DNA of 64,000 nucleotides from Ophioderma brevispina (Eukaryota; Echinodermata; Ophiuroidea; Amphilepidida; Ophiodermatidae). Below are positions 44,546-56,760 of the stretch, piece by piece. A model generated the notes under the pieces. The model was given only the letters and a program-made list of their open reading frames with translations. It ran no database searches and was not told the origin of the DNA. The stretch covers positions 1-64,000 of the forward strand of contig JAMKCH010084987.1 in the NCBI GenBank assembly GCA_023653785.1, read 5' to 3'. Every line of letters starts with the position of its first letter. The first letter of the stretch is position 1. Made by a program: the position numbers and the translations under genes.

Positions 44546-44747
44546 TTTTTTTTATTTTTTTTATTCATTTTGTAAATTTGGGATTTTTTATAAAGCACAC
44601 GAAGAATCTAAACTTGGAATGCTCAAGATTATTTTGTTTTAATTAAGAGTCTTAATTAAATAAACCGTCTGATGCTATCCCTAGGAAAGCGAGGCCACCT
44701 TTTGGACCTAACACTTATCGATGATTCTATCGCTCCTAAACCAACCT

Positions 44748-44820
44748 TTGCTTATTGCTTAATGGTAAGAGCACCGTGCTAGTAATCCGAAGGTTTGCGA
44801 TCGAGTCTAGCCAACGCACA
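44748..44820 (+). ncRNA. tRNA-Thr(AGT)-like sequence, probably a tRNA-derived SINE head or pseudogene
   Basis: GCTTAATGGTAAGAGCACC resembles the D-arm and A box, AGT falls at the anticodon position (44781-44783) in CTAGTAA, and GCGATCGAGTCT resembles the T-arm and B box. The anticodon and acceptor stems pair poorly, so a functional tRNA is unlikely. Confidence 0.5.
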
Positions 44821-44933
44821 TTTTTTCAACCCTTGCGTGCGCTGGCCTCTTCATGAAAGATGATAAATAATTCATCCTGTCTACCTGGAGAACTAGTATT
44901 ATTTTGACATTTTTTTTCACATGAAAAGCATGT

Positions 44934-45005
44934 CCCAAAGTTAACCAATTGCCAAAGTTAAACAATTGCCAAAGTTAAACAATTTCCAAAGTTAAACAAT
45001 TACAA
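44934..45005 (+). repeat. Minisatellite, 17-18 bp unit x4
   Basis: CCAAAGTTAAACAATTG and close variants are repeated four times in tandem. Confidence 0.85.
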
Positions 45006-45777
45006 AAACAAAAATATCTTTCAGAAAATACCAGGTTATTTTTTTTTATGCTCCTGGAGCCACCTTAAGGCTGATCCCTTAAGTGTTACAACAATACTTG
45101 GGACAGGGTTTGTGGTATAAATACAGAGGGACATCGAATGTTAACCAAAATGCCATTTTTCCCTGAATCAAGTGCATGTAAGAAGGGGTCAAATGAAATA
45201 CAAGCCACTTACATAAACTAAAGGTTTGTTTGTAGAATTATGAAATTAAAGTTGTCCCACCAAGTAAATCTTCCTTACTTTTGAGCCAATTAAATTAAAT
45301 CGTGCCCACCCAGATTATTCTTATCGACAACACCAGATTCCTTAGACATAACATGTGACGTCGTGTCAATACCTGCAATCCGTACCACATTGTTTTTGTC
45401 GGGAAGTGGCATACTCATAAACATATCCTACAAAGGATAGCTAAGTATAGACCCTTCCTTTTCATTGTCACCATCTTGAATTTACTATTTTTTGACCCTC
45501 AAACTATACCAATTTTAATAAGACATGATAATAACAGGGTTTGGGATTTTTTGGTGCTTTATACGGACGATTCTACTGATACTACCACCTCTAAGTTTGA
45601 AAGTGTGATAACACCCTGGTTTGCACTGTGTAGCAGCGTACAGTGATGATGGCTATCTTCCTACTCACCCTGGCCGATGAACCAGCATATCGAAAAAAGT
45701 AACACAAAAGTACAAACAAAAATGAAAAATTATATAATTTATGCCTGGAGATAAAATAAGATGGTCCAAATCTCAAT
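45006..45777. other. No gene recognised
   Basis: AT-rich DNA between the minisatellite and the tRNA-Met-like sequence; nothing supported. Confidence 0.3.
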
Positions 45778-45853
45778 CGACGTGTTGGCTTAGTAATAGA
45801 GCGTCTGCCTCATAAAACGTGACGTCACAGGTTCGAATCCTGCCGGGTCACAC
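45778..45853 (+). ncRNA. tRNA-Met(CAT)-like sequence, probably a SINE head or pseudogene
   Basis: TTAGTAATAGAGCGTCTGCC matches the D-arm and A box of an elongator tRNA-Met-like gene, CTCATAA carries the CAT anticodon (45811-45813), and GGTTCGAATCC is a perfect B box. The anticodon stem and acceptor pairing are damaged. There is no clear SINE tail. Confidence 0.55.
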
Positions 45854-46144
45854 CAAAGACTTTTAACCAGAGCTCACTGATGCATGCCTATAATGATGCC
45901 ATTCAAACACACAACATCCTTTAAACCTTTATATTTATGTTATCTTCACCCTCTTTGATATTCCATCATATGTACTTCAGTATTAATTACTATATAAGTT
46001 TTCCATGAGTGATAATTGGTTTTCATCAATTGCTTGTAATTCACATAAAATCTCTATTAGGCAACCTGTATTGTTGTTTTTTCAGCTAGTCTTTTTCCAG
46101 GCTAACTTAAAAGTTACTCTTTGTTCTACGGTAATTTTATGTAT

Positions 46145-46905
46145 AAACTGCCTATTGACAGTCATAATCACCTGAAACGCAACACTTCACCACATTGGCT
46201 TTTCGTGATCCACAGTCTCTCCCCTTGAAAAAACCCTTTACCCAAAGGAGTTGAGATTTTTACATCACCTGACCCGCTAGCTAAAGAATAGCATGTTGCC
46301 TAATCATACTTGCATTCGATCTACTCTGAAGAAATTAGTCATTTTGTATTTCTGTCCGGAAAAGGACAAATTATAATGCAGTGGCCTTGCCTCTGGGGCA
46401 CCGTGATTAAAATTTGTTGATAATCAACCGCCTCATCAAAATCAACTGAAATTTGGAATTAATCTTTTTCTCGGGATATCTAATGAACCATAACAAAATG
46501 AGTTGTTAGAGCACAAATCACCTTTAATTGGATTTGAAGTGGCCCCTGCAATTTCTGAAATGTACCTTACTGCACTTGTTTCCTATTTAAGGTCCACTTT
46601 AAAATTTTCAGAAAAGGGCGTTCCCATTTTTTTAAAGCCGGTGGGGTTTTTTTACAAAAAATCTTTATAATGGCACTCCAGAGTATTAATCTCACCCCTA
46701 AATGAACAGCCAAAAATTTTATTTTATGTTATGATAATACAATGCACCTTTATCATTGGCCAATAGTAAATTGGTGACTTCATTGGTATACGTAATTTTA
46801 ATTATTAATGATGTGAACTCCCAAAAATATGCCACATTAATCTGGGCTTAGGATTTTTTTAAAATAAATTTTCACTTTGAACAATACTTCAAGTGACATA
46901 GGCTA
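46145..46905 (+). repeat. ~0.77 kb dispersed duplication, copy 1
   Basis: It matches 51540-52330 in direct orientation over its whole length, for example GAAACGCAACACTTCACC, CTTTTCGTGATCCACAGTCT, TCGGGATATCTAATGAACCA, AAATGTACCTTACTGCA and CAAGTGACATAGGC. Differences are mostly one- or two-base indels. No coding sequence. Either an interspersed element or a segmental duplication. Confidence 0.75.
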
Positions 46906-46959
46906 TTCAATGGCCAATCTATTTAAACTTGATGCCCTGTCAATTTCATCCCGCCCTGT

Positions 46960-47160
46960 GGTCCCCGGACATACCGGTATATGCCGGGACATAACCGGGC
47001 ATTACAAAAGTAATTGCCCCGCAAGCCGGTGTTACCTGGACTTGGCCGGGAATGTACATTAGCGTGTCCCCGCCCTGCCGGGACTATCGTGATGATATTG
47101 GGACTTAACCGGTAGGTACAAAAAATGTTCCCGGCTCTGCCCGGGACATAAACGGGGACC
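46960..47160. repeat. CCGGGAC-rich degenerate tandem repeat
   Basis: Variants of CCGGGACATAACCGGG-ATTACAAAA recur four to five times at roughly 50-60 bp spacing: CCCCGGACATACCGGTATA, GCCGGGACATAACCGGGCA, TGGCCGGGAATGTACATTA, TGCCGGGACTATCGTGA, GACTTAACCGGTAGGTACAA and GCCCGGGACATAAACGGGG. Each unit contains CCGG/CCCGGG palindromes. The 104-codon minus frame here is a translation of the repeat. Confidence 0.65.
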
Positions 47161-47639
47161 TTTAATGCATGTTTCAAAACCCTATACAACCAGCTATCAG
47201 TGAGCAGAGTTCCCGTCAAATCCTTAGTATATCCCATTTAAAAAAAAAAAAAAATATATAGCTAACCATTGCAGTCCGATCCCTTCCATGTCGTGAAAGG
47301 CAAGCTATACAAGTAGCACCCACGCACGTCGTCGCACAGTCGAGGATTCAACTAATCCAAGGATCGATATTTTCAACGTACAAATAGCGCAGAAAAACAT
47401 TCAAAAATCAAGGGAAAATGTTTAAACCAGAGCATCAAGGATGCAGTAGCGTATAATATGATTGCCATTCAAAACAACAACAATCATCAGTGAAAGTACC
47501 TTTATAGATTATTCTAAATAGACCAAAATTGCACATTTAATACAATTTGTTTTTATGATATAAATCAAACCTGGAAAAGGGTGATCACTGTAGAAAAAAT
47601 TTACAGGAAGTAACGTAAGCGGCCACCAATACTTTTAGA
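47161..47639. other. No gene recognised
   Basis: AT-rich DNA with an A-run near 47238-47252; no feature supported. Confidence 0.3.
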
Positions 47640-47870
47640 ATGGGATTTTGCGGGGATCCCCATTCTGGTATCACATGCATTTATTGAGGTGAAATGTCCC
47701 AAAAACTGGTGCATTGTGGGATGAACTCAATACACTCTGAGATTGCAGTGTGTTTAAGGCCACTTATAACTGGTTGGAGTGAGAGATTTGGGCTTTTTCA
47801 AGTTAACACCAGTGCAAGGTTAAAGGGAGCCAAACACATGATGCTTATTGCCATCATTAAGTTGCACTTC
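47640..47870 (+). repeat. Dispersed repeat, GGTGCATTGTGGGATG type
   Basis: TTATTGAGGTGAAATGTCCC, TGCATTGTGGGATG, GAGTGAGAGATTTGGGCTT and CAAGTTAACACCAGTGCAAG match, in order, the copy at 54255-54450. A partial copy lies at 17295-17400. Confidence 0.65.
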
Positions 47871-50800
47871 AAATGACACTGCTATGATGTAAATACCACC
47901 TAGGGTCAGAGCCTGGCCATACAAGGAACCATATATGTCATTATAAAGTGTGCGCTGGTTTGCAAGCAAACAATATTTTTAGGTCAGTTTACTTTGTAAA
48001 GGTGAGAAGGTCGCAAGCAGAAACTGGTCCCCCCAATATGGTGGTTTTGTTTCCCGGTGCCTTTTTTCAGGTATCTAATGTTTTTTCTAGTACTTCCACT
48101 TATTCTATGTCAATAAATGTGGTTTTATCTTGTTTGCCTGTTATTCTTATTTAAAAAAAAGGGACGTCCCAGGGTTTCTTTGGATTTCTAATAACAAAGT
48201 AGTTATGGCACGAAGAGAGTACCAGAGGGTCCAAGGTGGTGGGGGTTGAGGAGCCAGCGGTTGAGGAGCCCATAGAGTTACACAAAAAATAGTGTGAAAA
48301 GGCAAAACTTTGGAGCTTCATAACTTCAAAGTATAAATGCTAGAGAGCTCAAATTTCGCACACATAAAGATAAGTGATACGTTATCCAATTTAGCCAACT
48401 AATTTGTTGTACACAAATATTAAAAATGATTAATTAAAATGTTAATTAGGTGTAGTTATTTTACCAACATACTAACGTTGACCACAGGGAATATATGATT
48501 CCCCAATTTTTGCGTGTCAGGTCAGCTTCCTGCTAAAGCACTTAAATTGCACAAAATAAGAGAATGTACATTGTACACAAGTTATTGGGAAATAAATTTC
48601 CAAGTATTAAATTTAATTATATGTAATTAAGTGGGTCTGCAACAAAATAAATTAAATTCTGTCATGGTCAAAGTGTGCCAAAGACACACCGCCGTCATGT
48701 ATCAGCTTTGGAAATTAGTTTTTTCTTTGTTACTTCATACAGGTATAGCTATACATGAGGTACAAAACTAATTAAATGTAATTTGTAAGTTTGTGGACTT
48801 ATTGATTACATATTGCGTTAATACCATTAAACTGAAAGAAAACAGATTCTTGGAACACAATTAAAAAAAATTAAAAATATTAGCAAAAGGAATAAATGGT
48901 CTACAAATACTTCCAAACATATGATGCCCGATTTAAATTTTTAGGTATAATTTCAAACAGAAAAATAGAAACTAAAAAAAAAAGTTAGAGCAAGTTCTGG
49001 GAAAATTATTGGGAAATTCATCAACGTTGTTTGGGAGAAAATATTGTTATGTTGATGGAATCAGAAATAGAGACGACCGTATCAGATTCAAATTTTTTCA
49101 CCATCAAGGGGAACACAAAAACTACACTCAGTAGCCTCTACCAATGCGAAGGGCTATTGATGACAAGGTTGGCTTTCTGCACATGTACAAGAGTAGTGTA
49201 TGTTCATTGAACTATTCTGAGTGCTTCAACAATATTAGGTTATTGTTTTAAATTGGTGTCCTTCCAATAATAGCAATGCTACTTTGATGCAAAGGAAACT
49301 CTTACTTCAAACACTGAATGAAAAACAAGTGATGTTACTTTTGTCAACATCCGACGTATGACATATGTTTAAGGAGCCAGTGTTGTTGCAGTTCGCCCAA
49401 AACACTGAATTGAGCGATTATTTTCTGTTCATGTCCCATCTGATGGTATTGTTTGCCTGCAAGAAAAATTTGTCATGATTAGGCCACAATTATGCTGCAG
49501 GAAACAAATGACGTCATGGTTTTTAGTATGAGTTATGAAGTCAAACAGAAAAGGTTGTGTGTACAAACGATCTGCTTGTGATTCCGATTTGGTCATTCCG
49601 TTGGTGTTGTATTCTATGTCGGTATTGATTGCAGTTGAAAAAAATGAGGACCTTTTTCCTTTTAAAGTGAGGACATGAAGATATCATGTGTTCTATAGAC
49701 ACTTTAAAAACTGACAGTTGCTTGATGCAAATGTTGTGATCAGTATAAATGTTAAATCACCCTGAACACTGTGGTGAAAACCCTAACAAGTTTGTAAAAA
49801 TTTACCGTATATTAATTAGACACACAATGTACTAAGTGACAAAAGAGAACTTTTCAGCACCCGATATACAAACCTATTTTAAAAACATGAGTGTACCAAA
49901 TAATTTAATTTCCCATTTCATTTATTTTAAACATTAAACTGCTGACAATTTCTTAAAAACCCTAGTGTCAAATTTGGGTTTTATTACCGAGTTTTTTTGT
50001 AATTCTATTTTAATGTGCCGGAAGAACCACTACAAAAACTTTGAACCACCCTGTATTACTGCAAATGTAGTATATTCCATTAAAAAAAATAAAGAAATGT
50101 GTTGAAAATTACAAAGTTTGTATTAAAACTAAGTTAGAAAGTGTATAAGTAAAGAAAACACTTCACAAGTTATGCTCAATACTGGCATATTTTTTTTAAC
50201 ATGTGAAAGTACGTTTTTTGATAAACCTGTTTTCTTGCCTCACAGACAACAGGCAACCCTTAATTATTTTATTATGTTTGTTTTTAAATATGTAATACAA
50301 AATTCATAAGTGGTTTGCTCACCATTTGATTTTAAAAAATTCAGGATTTTTAATTTTAAAACTTGTGCAAAAAATGAACATTTTCTTCATTTACACCCTA
50401 TTTAATTTTGACCCAACCTGTATAATTACGCTTATTTATTAGAATGAAACCAATTCTTGGAATATAAGCTTTCCAGCAATCTATAATTTGGGGGTCTCAA
50501 GTGTACACATTAAAAGTTACAATCTGTGATTGAAAATTGGCGTGGTTTTTTCAACTTTTTGGTGTGTTGTGAAACAAAAAAAAGAGGACACAGTTGTCTG
50601 ACTTGCGCCAGAAGTAGAATGAGTCAAGGAAAAATCGTTCTTTTGATTATGGAAAAGAAATTACATAATAAAAAAAAGCAAACAAATGAAACGGGCTAAT
50701 AAGATAATAGCTTGATAATGGAATATCATGTAGGCCTTAATGATGTTATATTTAGGTCAACATGAATGAAAAATAAATATTAAGAAAATTTTAAAACTTT

Positions 50801-51539
50801 GTTTAATTTATCTAATACAGGTTTTCACATAAAAAACTCAATTTGATTTAAAAATTTATGTACTTGTGAGTGGAGTAGGCCTACAATATCTACATTTGAC
50901 TTGTTTGAGACAGAATTTCATGTAAGTAGCTTTGAGATAAGCATTTGCAGTATTAATATAGCCTACGTGATTTTTTCAAACAATGCAGAATGGAAATAAT
51001 AAACCCGCCACACCAGACTTTTGATCATGTTAATAACAAACTCTCAATTGATACATTTTCCTCTAAAATGTGATGATTAAACAATTACTTAGATGCTGAT
51101 GAGGCCCTCCTTTAATTAATCTTTGTTTATTTCTGCTGCGTTAAAAATTTGTTAAACTTGTTACTCTTTTAATTCTGTTAACACTTCAAAGAGTTAACAT
51201 GCCTGGACAAGTTTGGTTTCAAAAAAACAACTTTTCCAAGATAAGTGTAAAAGGAAATAGGTAGTAGAAATTATGTTTCTTATTTGATATGACAATAAAC
51301 TATATAGTGGAAAAGACAAATGACTATTAGTCATTTGTCTTTAACACATATTTAACTTTGCCACCATTAAAGAAAGAAAACATATTTAACAAGAAGAGTC
51401 CTTATAAAGGACAATCGCCCAATGAATCTAGCTTCTGACTTAAAGTAGGCTTGATTTTGCATATACCTGAACCACTTTACAATAGGGTACAAATTAAAAG
51501 ATCACCCTCTTTGAATATTTATTTATAAACATGCTATTT
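47871..51539. other. AT-rich DNA, no gene recognised
   Basis: Over 3.6 kb without a supported gene or strong repeat. A stem CAAATGACTATTAGTCATTTG at about 51317-51337 is a perfect short palindrome. Composition and lack of exon signals suggest intergenic or long-intron DNA. Confidence 0.4.
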
Positions 51540-52330
51540 GAACTAGCATAATCACAATGAAACGCAAAACACTGCAACAACACTTGGCTTTTCGGTGATC
51601 CACAAGCCTCTCCCCCTTGACTTCCCAAAGGAGATTGGAGGATTTGTACATATCTGGACCCGTTAGGCCTAAAGTATAGCATTGTTGCCAATCCTACTTG
51701 CAAAATTGATCTACTCTGGAAAGAAATTTAGTCATTTTGTATTTTCTGTCCGTAAAACGGAACAGAAATTACAACGCAGTAGCCTTGGTCTCTGGGCACA
51801 GTGATATAAACATTTGTTAATAAACATCAAACCCGCCTCCTCATCAAAATCAACTGAAATTTTGCAATTAATCTTTTCTCGGGATATCTAATGAACCATA
51901 AACAAAAAATGAGGTGTTTAGAGCACACCATGCACCTGTAATTGAATTGAAGTGGCCTGCATTATCTGAAATGTACCTATGCAATTTGTTAAAACTTTCA
52001 AAGGGTCACTTTAAAATTTTCAGAAAAATGCGTTCCCATTTTTTGTAAGTCGGGTGTTTTGTTTTTACATCTTTATAATGCATACAAAGAGTATTAATTA
52101 ACCCCTGAAATGAACAGCCAAAACTTTTATTTTTATGTGTATGATAATCAAATGCGCCTTTAATCATTGCATAGTAAATGGTTACTTCATTGTCAACGTA
52201 ATTGAAATAATTATTATGATGTGAATCCACAAAAAATATACCACATTATCTGGGCTTTGGTATTTTTTAAATTAATTTTAACTTGACCCCCCCCCCCCCC
52301 AATTACTTCAAGTGACATAGGCTCTTCAAT
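51540..52330 (+). repeat. ~0.79 kb dispersed duplication, copy 2
   Basis: Second copy of the 46145-46905 sequence in the same orientation, with a 14-base C run (52287-52300) inserted near its end where copy 1 has none. Confidence 0.75.
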
Positions 52331-53203
52331 AGCCAATCCGACTCGCTAAACTTCATGACATTACAGTGTATTAACGCGCAACACTGTTTACTTACCCGAA
52401 ACAAAACCAAAATACGGCAAATTTAGACAATGACTTTTAAATAATATTGTTGTATGGAAAACCTTGTTATTGCTTTTTCAACTTCCAAGGAACGGCAAAT
52501 ATTTTTCTGTATACCACCCCATTTAAGCGTCGAGTTCAATCGGTATAAGACATTGCTCCATGTGGGACCGCAACCCTACAGGGAGTTTGTCAATATGTGT
52601 GTGAATACGTGGTTCACAAAACCACACTCTAATGGCGCCCAGCAAGACTCTAACTTCTTACATTATCTTAATTTTCCCTTACTTAACCCCCGTGGGGGGG
52701 GGGGTTCTCACCTTTGGTTTGGGTAGGGACGTGAATCCACGACTCTGGAAGTAGGACCATAAGCTATACCATTTTTTGCCAACAAAGGGACCCATAGATA
52801 TTACCAAGAGACGCAAATTTTGAGGCCAAATTTAACCCAAATTTGCCATTTTCACTGCAAAATGTGACTTTTAAGCAAATTTGGACAATTTGGCTTCAGA
52901 TGAGGAAATTTGACTAATTTCCAAAACAATTGTTAGAAAAATTTTGTTTCCATTGAGAAAATGCGGCTATCTTTCCACAAAATTCAGAAAATTTTGAAAA
53001 AAGACCCATTGCATACCAAAATTGGCACGAAAAAGGGGTCATGATTAGACAGAAGGCTGATGAAAATGGGACCGGGTTCTGTTGGGCACGTCCCTTATGG
53101 TCCTTTGTGTTGAGAACCCACCACCCCCCCCCCCCGGACTGAACCGTAGTTTCTCTTTCAATAACTTTATCTGTCAATGTCTAAGAGTAAGACCCGTCTG
53201 TTA
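52331..53203. other. No gene recognised; C/G runs
   Basis: GGGGGGGGGG-containing text near 52694 and a 12-base C run at 53124-53135 bracket about 430 bp whose ends are roughly complementary (TTTGGTTTGGGTAGGGACGTG near 52714 against ACGTCCCTTATGGTCC near 53088), suggesting another C/G-flanked element. No gene. Confidence 0.35.
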
Positions 53204-53594
53204 CACACTACCAAAATCTCTTAATTCAAGCGGTAACGAAGATTAAAAAAATCTGAAAGTATAGTATTAGTGTGTACGCACGTCCATGATTCGATGAAGA
53301 TTAAAATCGGTTAATTCAACGAAGCAAAACAGCTTCTTTCGACGAAGAGGGTTAGTTGTTCGATGAAGAGTTTCCGCAGTTGTGTACGCCGCTTCGTGAA
53401 ATTAAGAGAAGGGATGTGTGCGAGTGACATTCCCAGGGCCGTATTTCCCCGGGTGTCGTGCTTGTTTCGATCTTCGTAGTTTCCTATGGGTGTGGACGCA
53501 ATCGTATCTTAATTAAGTGTAGTGGGGACACACGCTTTATTAACTAAGCAAGAGTAACTAATCTTCGTCGAAATAAGAGATTTTGCAGTGTTGT
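53204..53594. mobile_element. 391 bp MITE with CCAAAATCTCTTAATT ends and CGAAGA motifs
   Basis: CACACTACCAAAATCTCTTA at the left is mirrored by AATAAGAGATTTTGCAGTG and TTGT at the right. GATGAAGA/CGACGAAGA/TCTTCGTCG motifs recur in both orientations. No coding capacity. Confidence 0.65.
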
Positions 53595-54254
53595 ACAGGG
53601 GGGGTCATAAGACTCCATTTTATAAAATTTGGGAGTAAATCACTCGCTGAAGAAATTATTTGAGTCCCATGGTCCAACCTCTGTAGCTCTCTGTGGTGGC
53701 AATTTACTGGACCAAGGACCAATCTCCTGTGGCTGTCAACGTCAACATGAATTGTCGGTGTGGTGATAACAGAGTATTGTAAAAATGGTCAAATTAATAC
53801 AAAATTACGAACATACATTCAATATAACTCGACCAATATACAACCATTTCAACCATCGACACGTCAATTGGGCTAATTTACCCCACTTATAATACCAGAC
53901 TAGGTTTTTGGTTTTAACACTTTTTCCCCATATAAAAAAAAATATTGAAAAGCAAAACAATTTCAAACCACAAAAAGAAAAAAATAAAAAACTTAAAAAA
54001 AGCAAAAAATAAAAAAAATAAACAGTGGTTGCATTTACCCTTGCTTCATAGTAGCGAGGGGTTGTTTTGAATAATCCCATGTAATACATTGCAATTTGTC
54101 TATAATGTACTGTACTAAACATATTGTCAGTTAATTTAGGGCTGTAAAGAAAGTTTTGTAAAGAAGTTAAGGAGCACAAAACCTTCATTAGTAACTTTTT
54201 TAAAGTACTAGTGTTTTGTGTGCAGGAATGGGTGTAAAAAGGTAGAGTTTTATG
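53595..54254. other. No gene recognised
   Basis: AT-rich DNA. The 176-codon minus frame at 53805-54335 is Phe/Leu/Tyr-rich because of A-rich sequence on the plus strand (about 53930-54030), lacks any recognisable family, and overlaps the dispersed repeat at 54255; I treat it as spurious. Confidence 0.4.
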
Positions 54255-54450
54255 TATTAAAATGGGGATTTGTGTGGGATCACATGCGGGATCATGCATG
54301 GGATTATTGAGGTGAAAGGTACCAAACTGATGCATTGTGGGATGGGCTAAATAGCTATCTTAGGTAGATGTGTGTTCTAAGGAATCTTATGATTGATTGA
54401 AGTGAGAGAATTGGGCTTGTTTCAAGTTAACACAGTGCAAGGTTTTAAAG
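54255..54450 (+). repeat. Dispersed repeat, second copy of 47640-47870
   Basis: TTATTGAGGTGAAAGGTACC, GATGCATTGTGGGATG, GAAGTGAGAGAATTGGGCTT and CAAGTTAACACAGTGCAAGG match the 47.6 kb copy. Confidence 0.65.
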
Positions 54451-55890
54451 TTCAAGCATATTACTATTCTTTATAGTGCGCTTTTGAACCAAGTGTGAAC
54501 ATGCATTCGTGAATGAGACTTGCATAACTAAGCACTATCTTCAGGAGCAACTGGGAAATGAGTGTACAGTACCCATGGTACAAGGCACATGAAACTTTAG
54601 ACACTGGGGAAGACATTGGTGGGGAACAATAACAAACTACCTTCGGGCAATAAAATAACTATCATCTACCTAGAAAAGACATGAAATTTACTGCCAGTGG
54701 TTATCAGACAGGCTGCAAAAGGCATGCCTTCTAGGCCAGCATGATAATACATGGATTTCAGCTTTCACACAGCAGCATGATCTAAATTGTAGGACAAAAC
54801 AAATCACCATATTCTTTGCCTACCAACACAATTCATGCCAAAACACCAAAAGGACGAACAAAATGCCCCAAAAACGCAACATCTGCTCAGGAATTTTCAA
54901 AATCACAACTACTTGTCAAAGAAAATGTCATTACTTTAATTGAATACCTGCGAGTTCACAAGAATGAATTAAACAAGACATGAGAGACTAGTTTATGAGG
55001 AGACATGGGTTTCCTACTCTAATTTGCTAAGTGATGACAATTAGCCTATATTATAGCTAAAAAATGATACCTATTGCCTTCTTGTCAGGCCACTGCTTGA
55101 AATGAGAGTTACAGAAGTGAACACACGGATCCACCAGAAAACTAATCCCATACTCTAGTATTCCTGCATTTGGCAGATGGATGGCCTAGAGTTATTTATG
55201 AAAAATACAACGAATTTCACATTCTGATATGGAGATGGCTTGATCATCACAATCTATCACCTTACAACCAAGCCTGATTCCTATCCTTTTAAAATGGTAA
55301 ACAAAAAAACCCACCTTTTTAGCAAAAAATGTGACTGGCTAGTCTAGAACTTCATACATCATCTCTGATGCAGGTGGGGCGACATACAAGCATTACCCTT
55401 AAAAATTAGACAAAAATCCCTTGCAATAATCTTGCCACAATTTGCCGTATAGGGACTTACAAAAATCCACCAATTTGTTTGTTATAGCACCCCCCACTAG
55501 TGCCCATTTCGCCGCCCGAGGATCGGAATAAAATTAGATTTTTAAGAAAATCATATTGCCTGCAATTAAATTTGATAAAATTTCACCCAATGCAGCTAGC
55601 GGAATAACTAATCCATCAGTTGTAATTAGTTAGCAACGAGATAGTTTTTTTTTGTTTATTCCATTTTTTTTATATTAATAAATTATTTGTTATATAAGAT
55701 TATAATTATAAATTTTTTGATTTTTTTTCGATGCACTTTATGTTTAGTACTTCATAGTTCTAAGAATCAATTTATTATATTGCAAAACAAAACTTTTTTT
55801 TCAAATTTGGTATCCCTGTCAGCAAAAGTGGTTTCTTTCTTCTATATTGGATGAGCCCGAAGACCATCTAAAGTAGCCTATGGTACACCT
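54451..55890. other. No gene recognised
   Basis: AT-rich DNA without exon-like sequence or strong repeat that I could identify. Confidence 0.35.
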
Positions 55891-56760
55891 GGGGGGGGGG
55901 GGGGGGGGAAGAGTCATTTATACCAGGGCTACCTCAAACGATGACATCATCCGAAAATTGTATGATGGCCATTCTGATGGGGTAGCTTAAGCGAGCGAGG
56001 GGGTCATCAAAGATTATACAGGGGGAAAATATTGAAAAGTTGGTCCAATGTTGTTGAATTGCATACCAAAATGTTCTATATCGCAAGGATTAAAAAAATG
56101 TATAGTTTGTGCTATCTCTTCCGCTTACACTTATGGAGTTATAAGCTGAAAACAGTATTTGTAGTTCAAAGGTTAAATTTAGCTCTACATGGGTCCACAC
56201 AAAAAACCGCTTCAATGTCAGTGAATGTCTCATAGTTATTTGTAATGTATCACAGTAAAAGAAGGTATAGGTTTGGACAATGTACATGTATAGTACCAAG
56301 TTTACAGCAAATTAACTCCAGCCCCTATTAGGTAGTACTAATGAGGTGCGTACCTTGTTAATTTTCACATTGCAGATGGTCCAAACTATTCCTTATTTTA
56401 ATTGTAATAACATTAAAAAATAAGAGACCATTTCACTGAAATTTGTAGCTTTTTTATGTATTTGACTCTGTGAATCTAATTTAACCTTTGACCTCCAATA
56501 CGGTTTTCAGCTGATAACGTCTTAAGGGTAAGTCAGAGATAGCACAAACATATAATTTTTTTATCCTTTGTGATCATAACAAGTTTGGGTATGCAAATTC
56601 AACAACATTGACCACTTTTCAATTTTGACCCCTGTATAATCGTTTGCGAGCCCCTAGCTCGCCTAAGCTACCCCTACATAATGGCCATCATACATTTTCG
56701 TGTATGTCATAGTATGAGTTAGCCCCGGGTATAAATGCCTCGTGCCCCCCCCAGTTGGTA
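55891..56760. mobile_element. ~0.87 kb foldback element with poly(G)/poly(C) ends
   Basis: The left arm (about 55900-56178) and right arm (56477-56752) are long inverted copies. TATGATGGCCATTCTGATGG pairs with a segment containing AATGGCCATCATACATTTTC, ATTATACAGGGGGAAAATAT with TTTTGACCCCTGTATAAT, GTTGTTGAATTGCATACC with GGTATGCAAATTCAACAAC, and AGTTCAAAGGTTAAATT with TTAACCTTTGACCT. The left arm starts with an 18-base G run and the right arm ends with an 8-base C run. Spacer about 300 bp. The small frames inside (56032-56299) are by-products. Confidence 0.75.

Noticed and set aside
44748..44820. Functional tRNA-Thr gene
   Set aside because: The anticodon stem and acceptor stem do not pair well, so it is listed only as tRNA-like.
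53805..54335. 176-codon minus-strand frame
   Set aside because: Its Phe/Leu/Tyr-rich middle comes from an A-rich plus-strand stretch, its start overlaps a dispersed repeat copy, and no domain or splice signal supports it.
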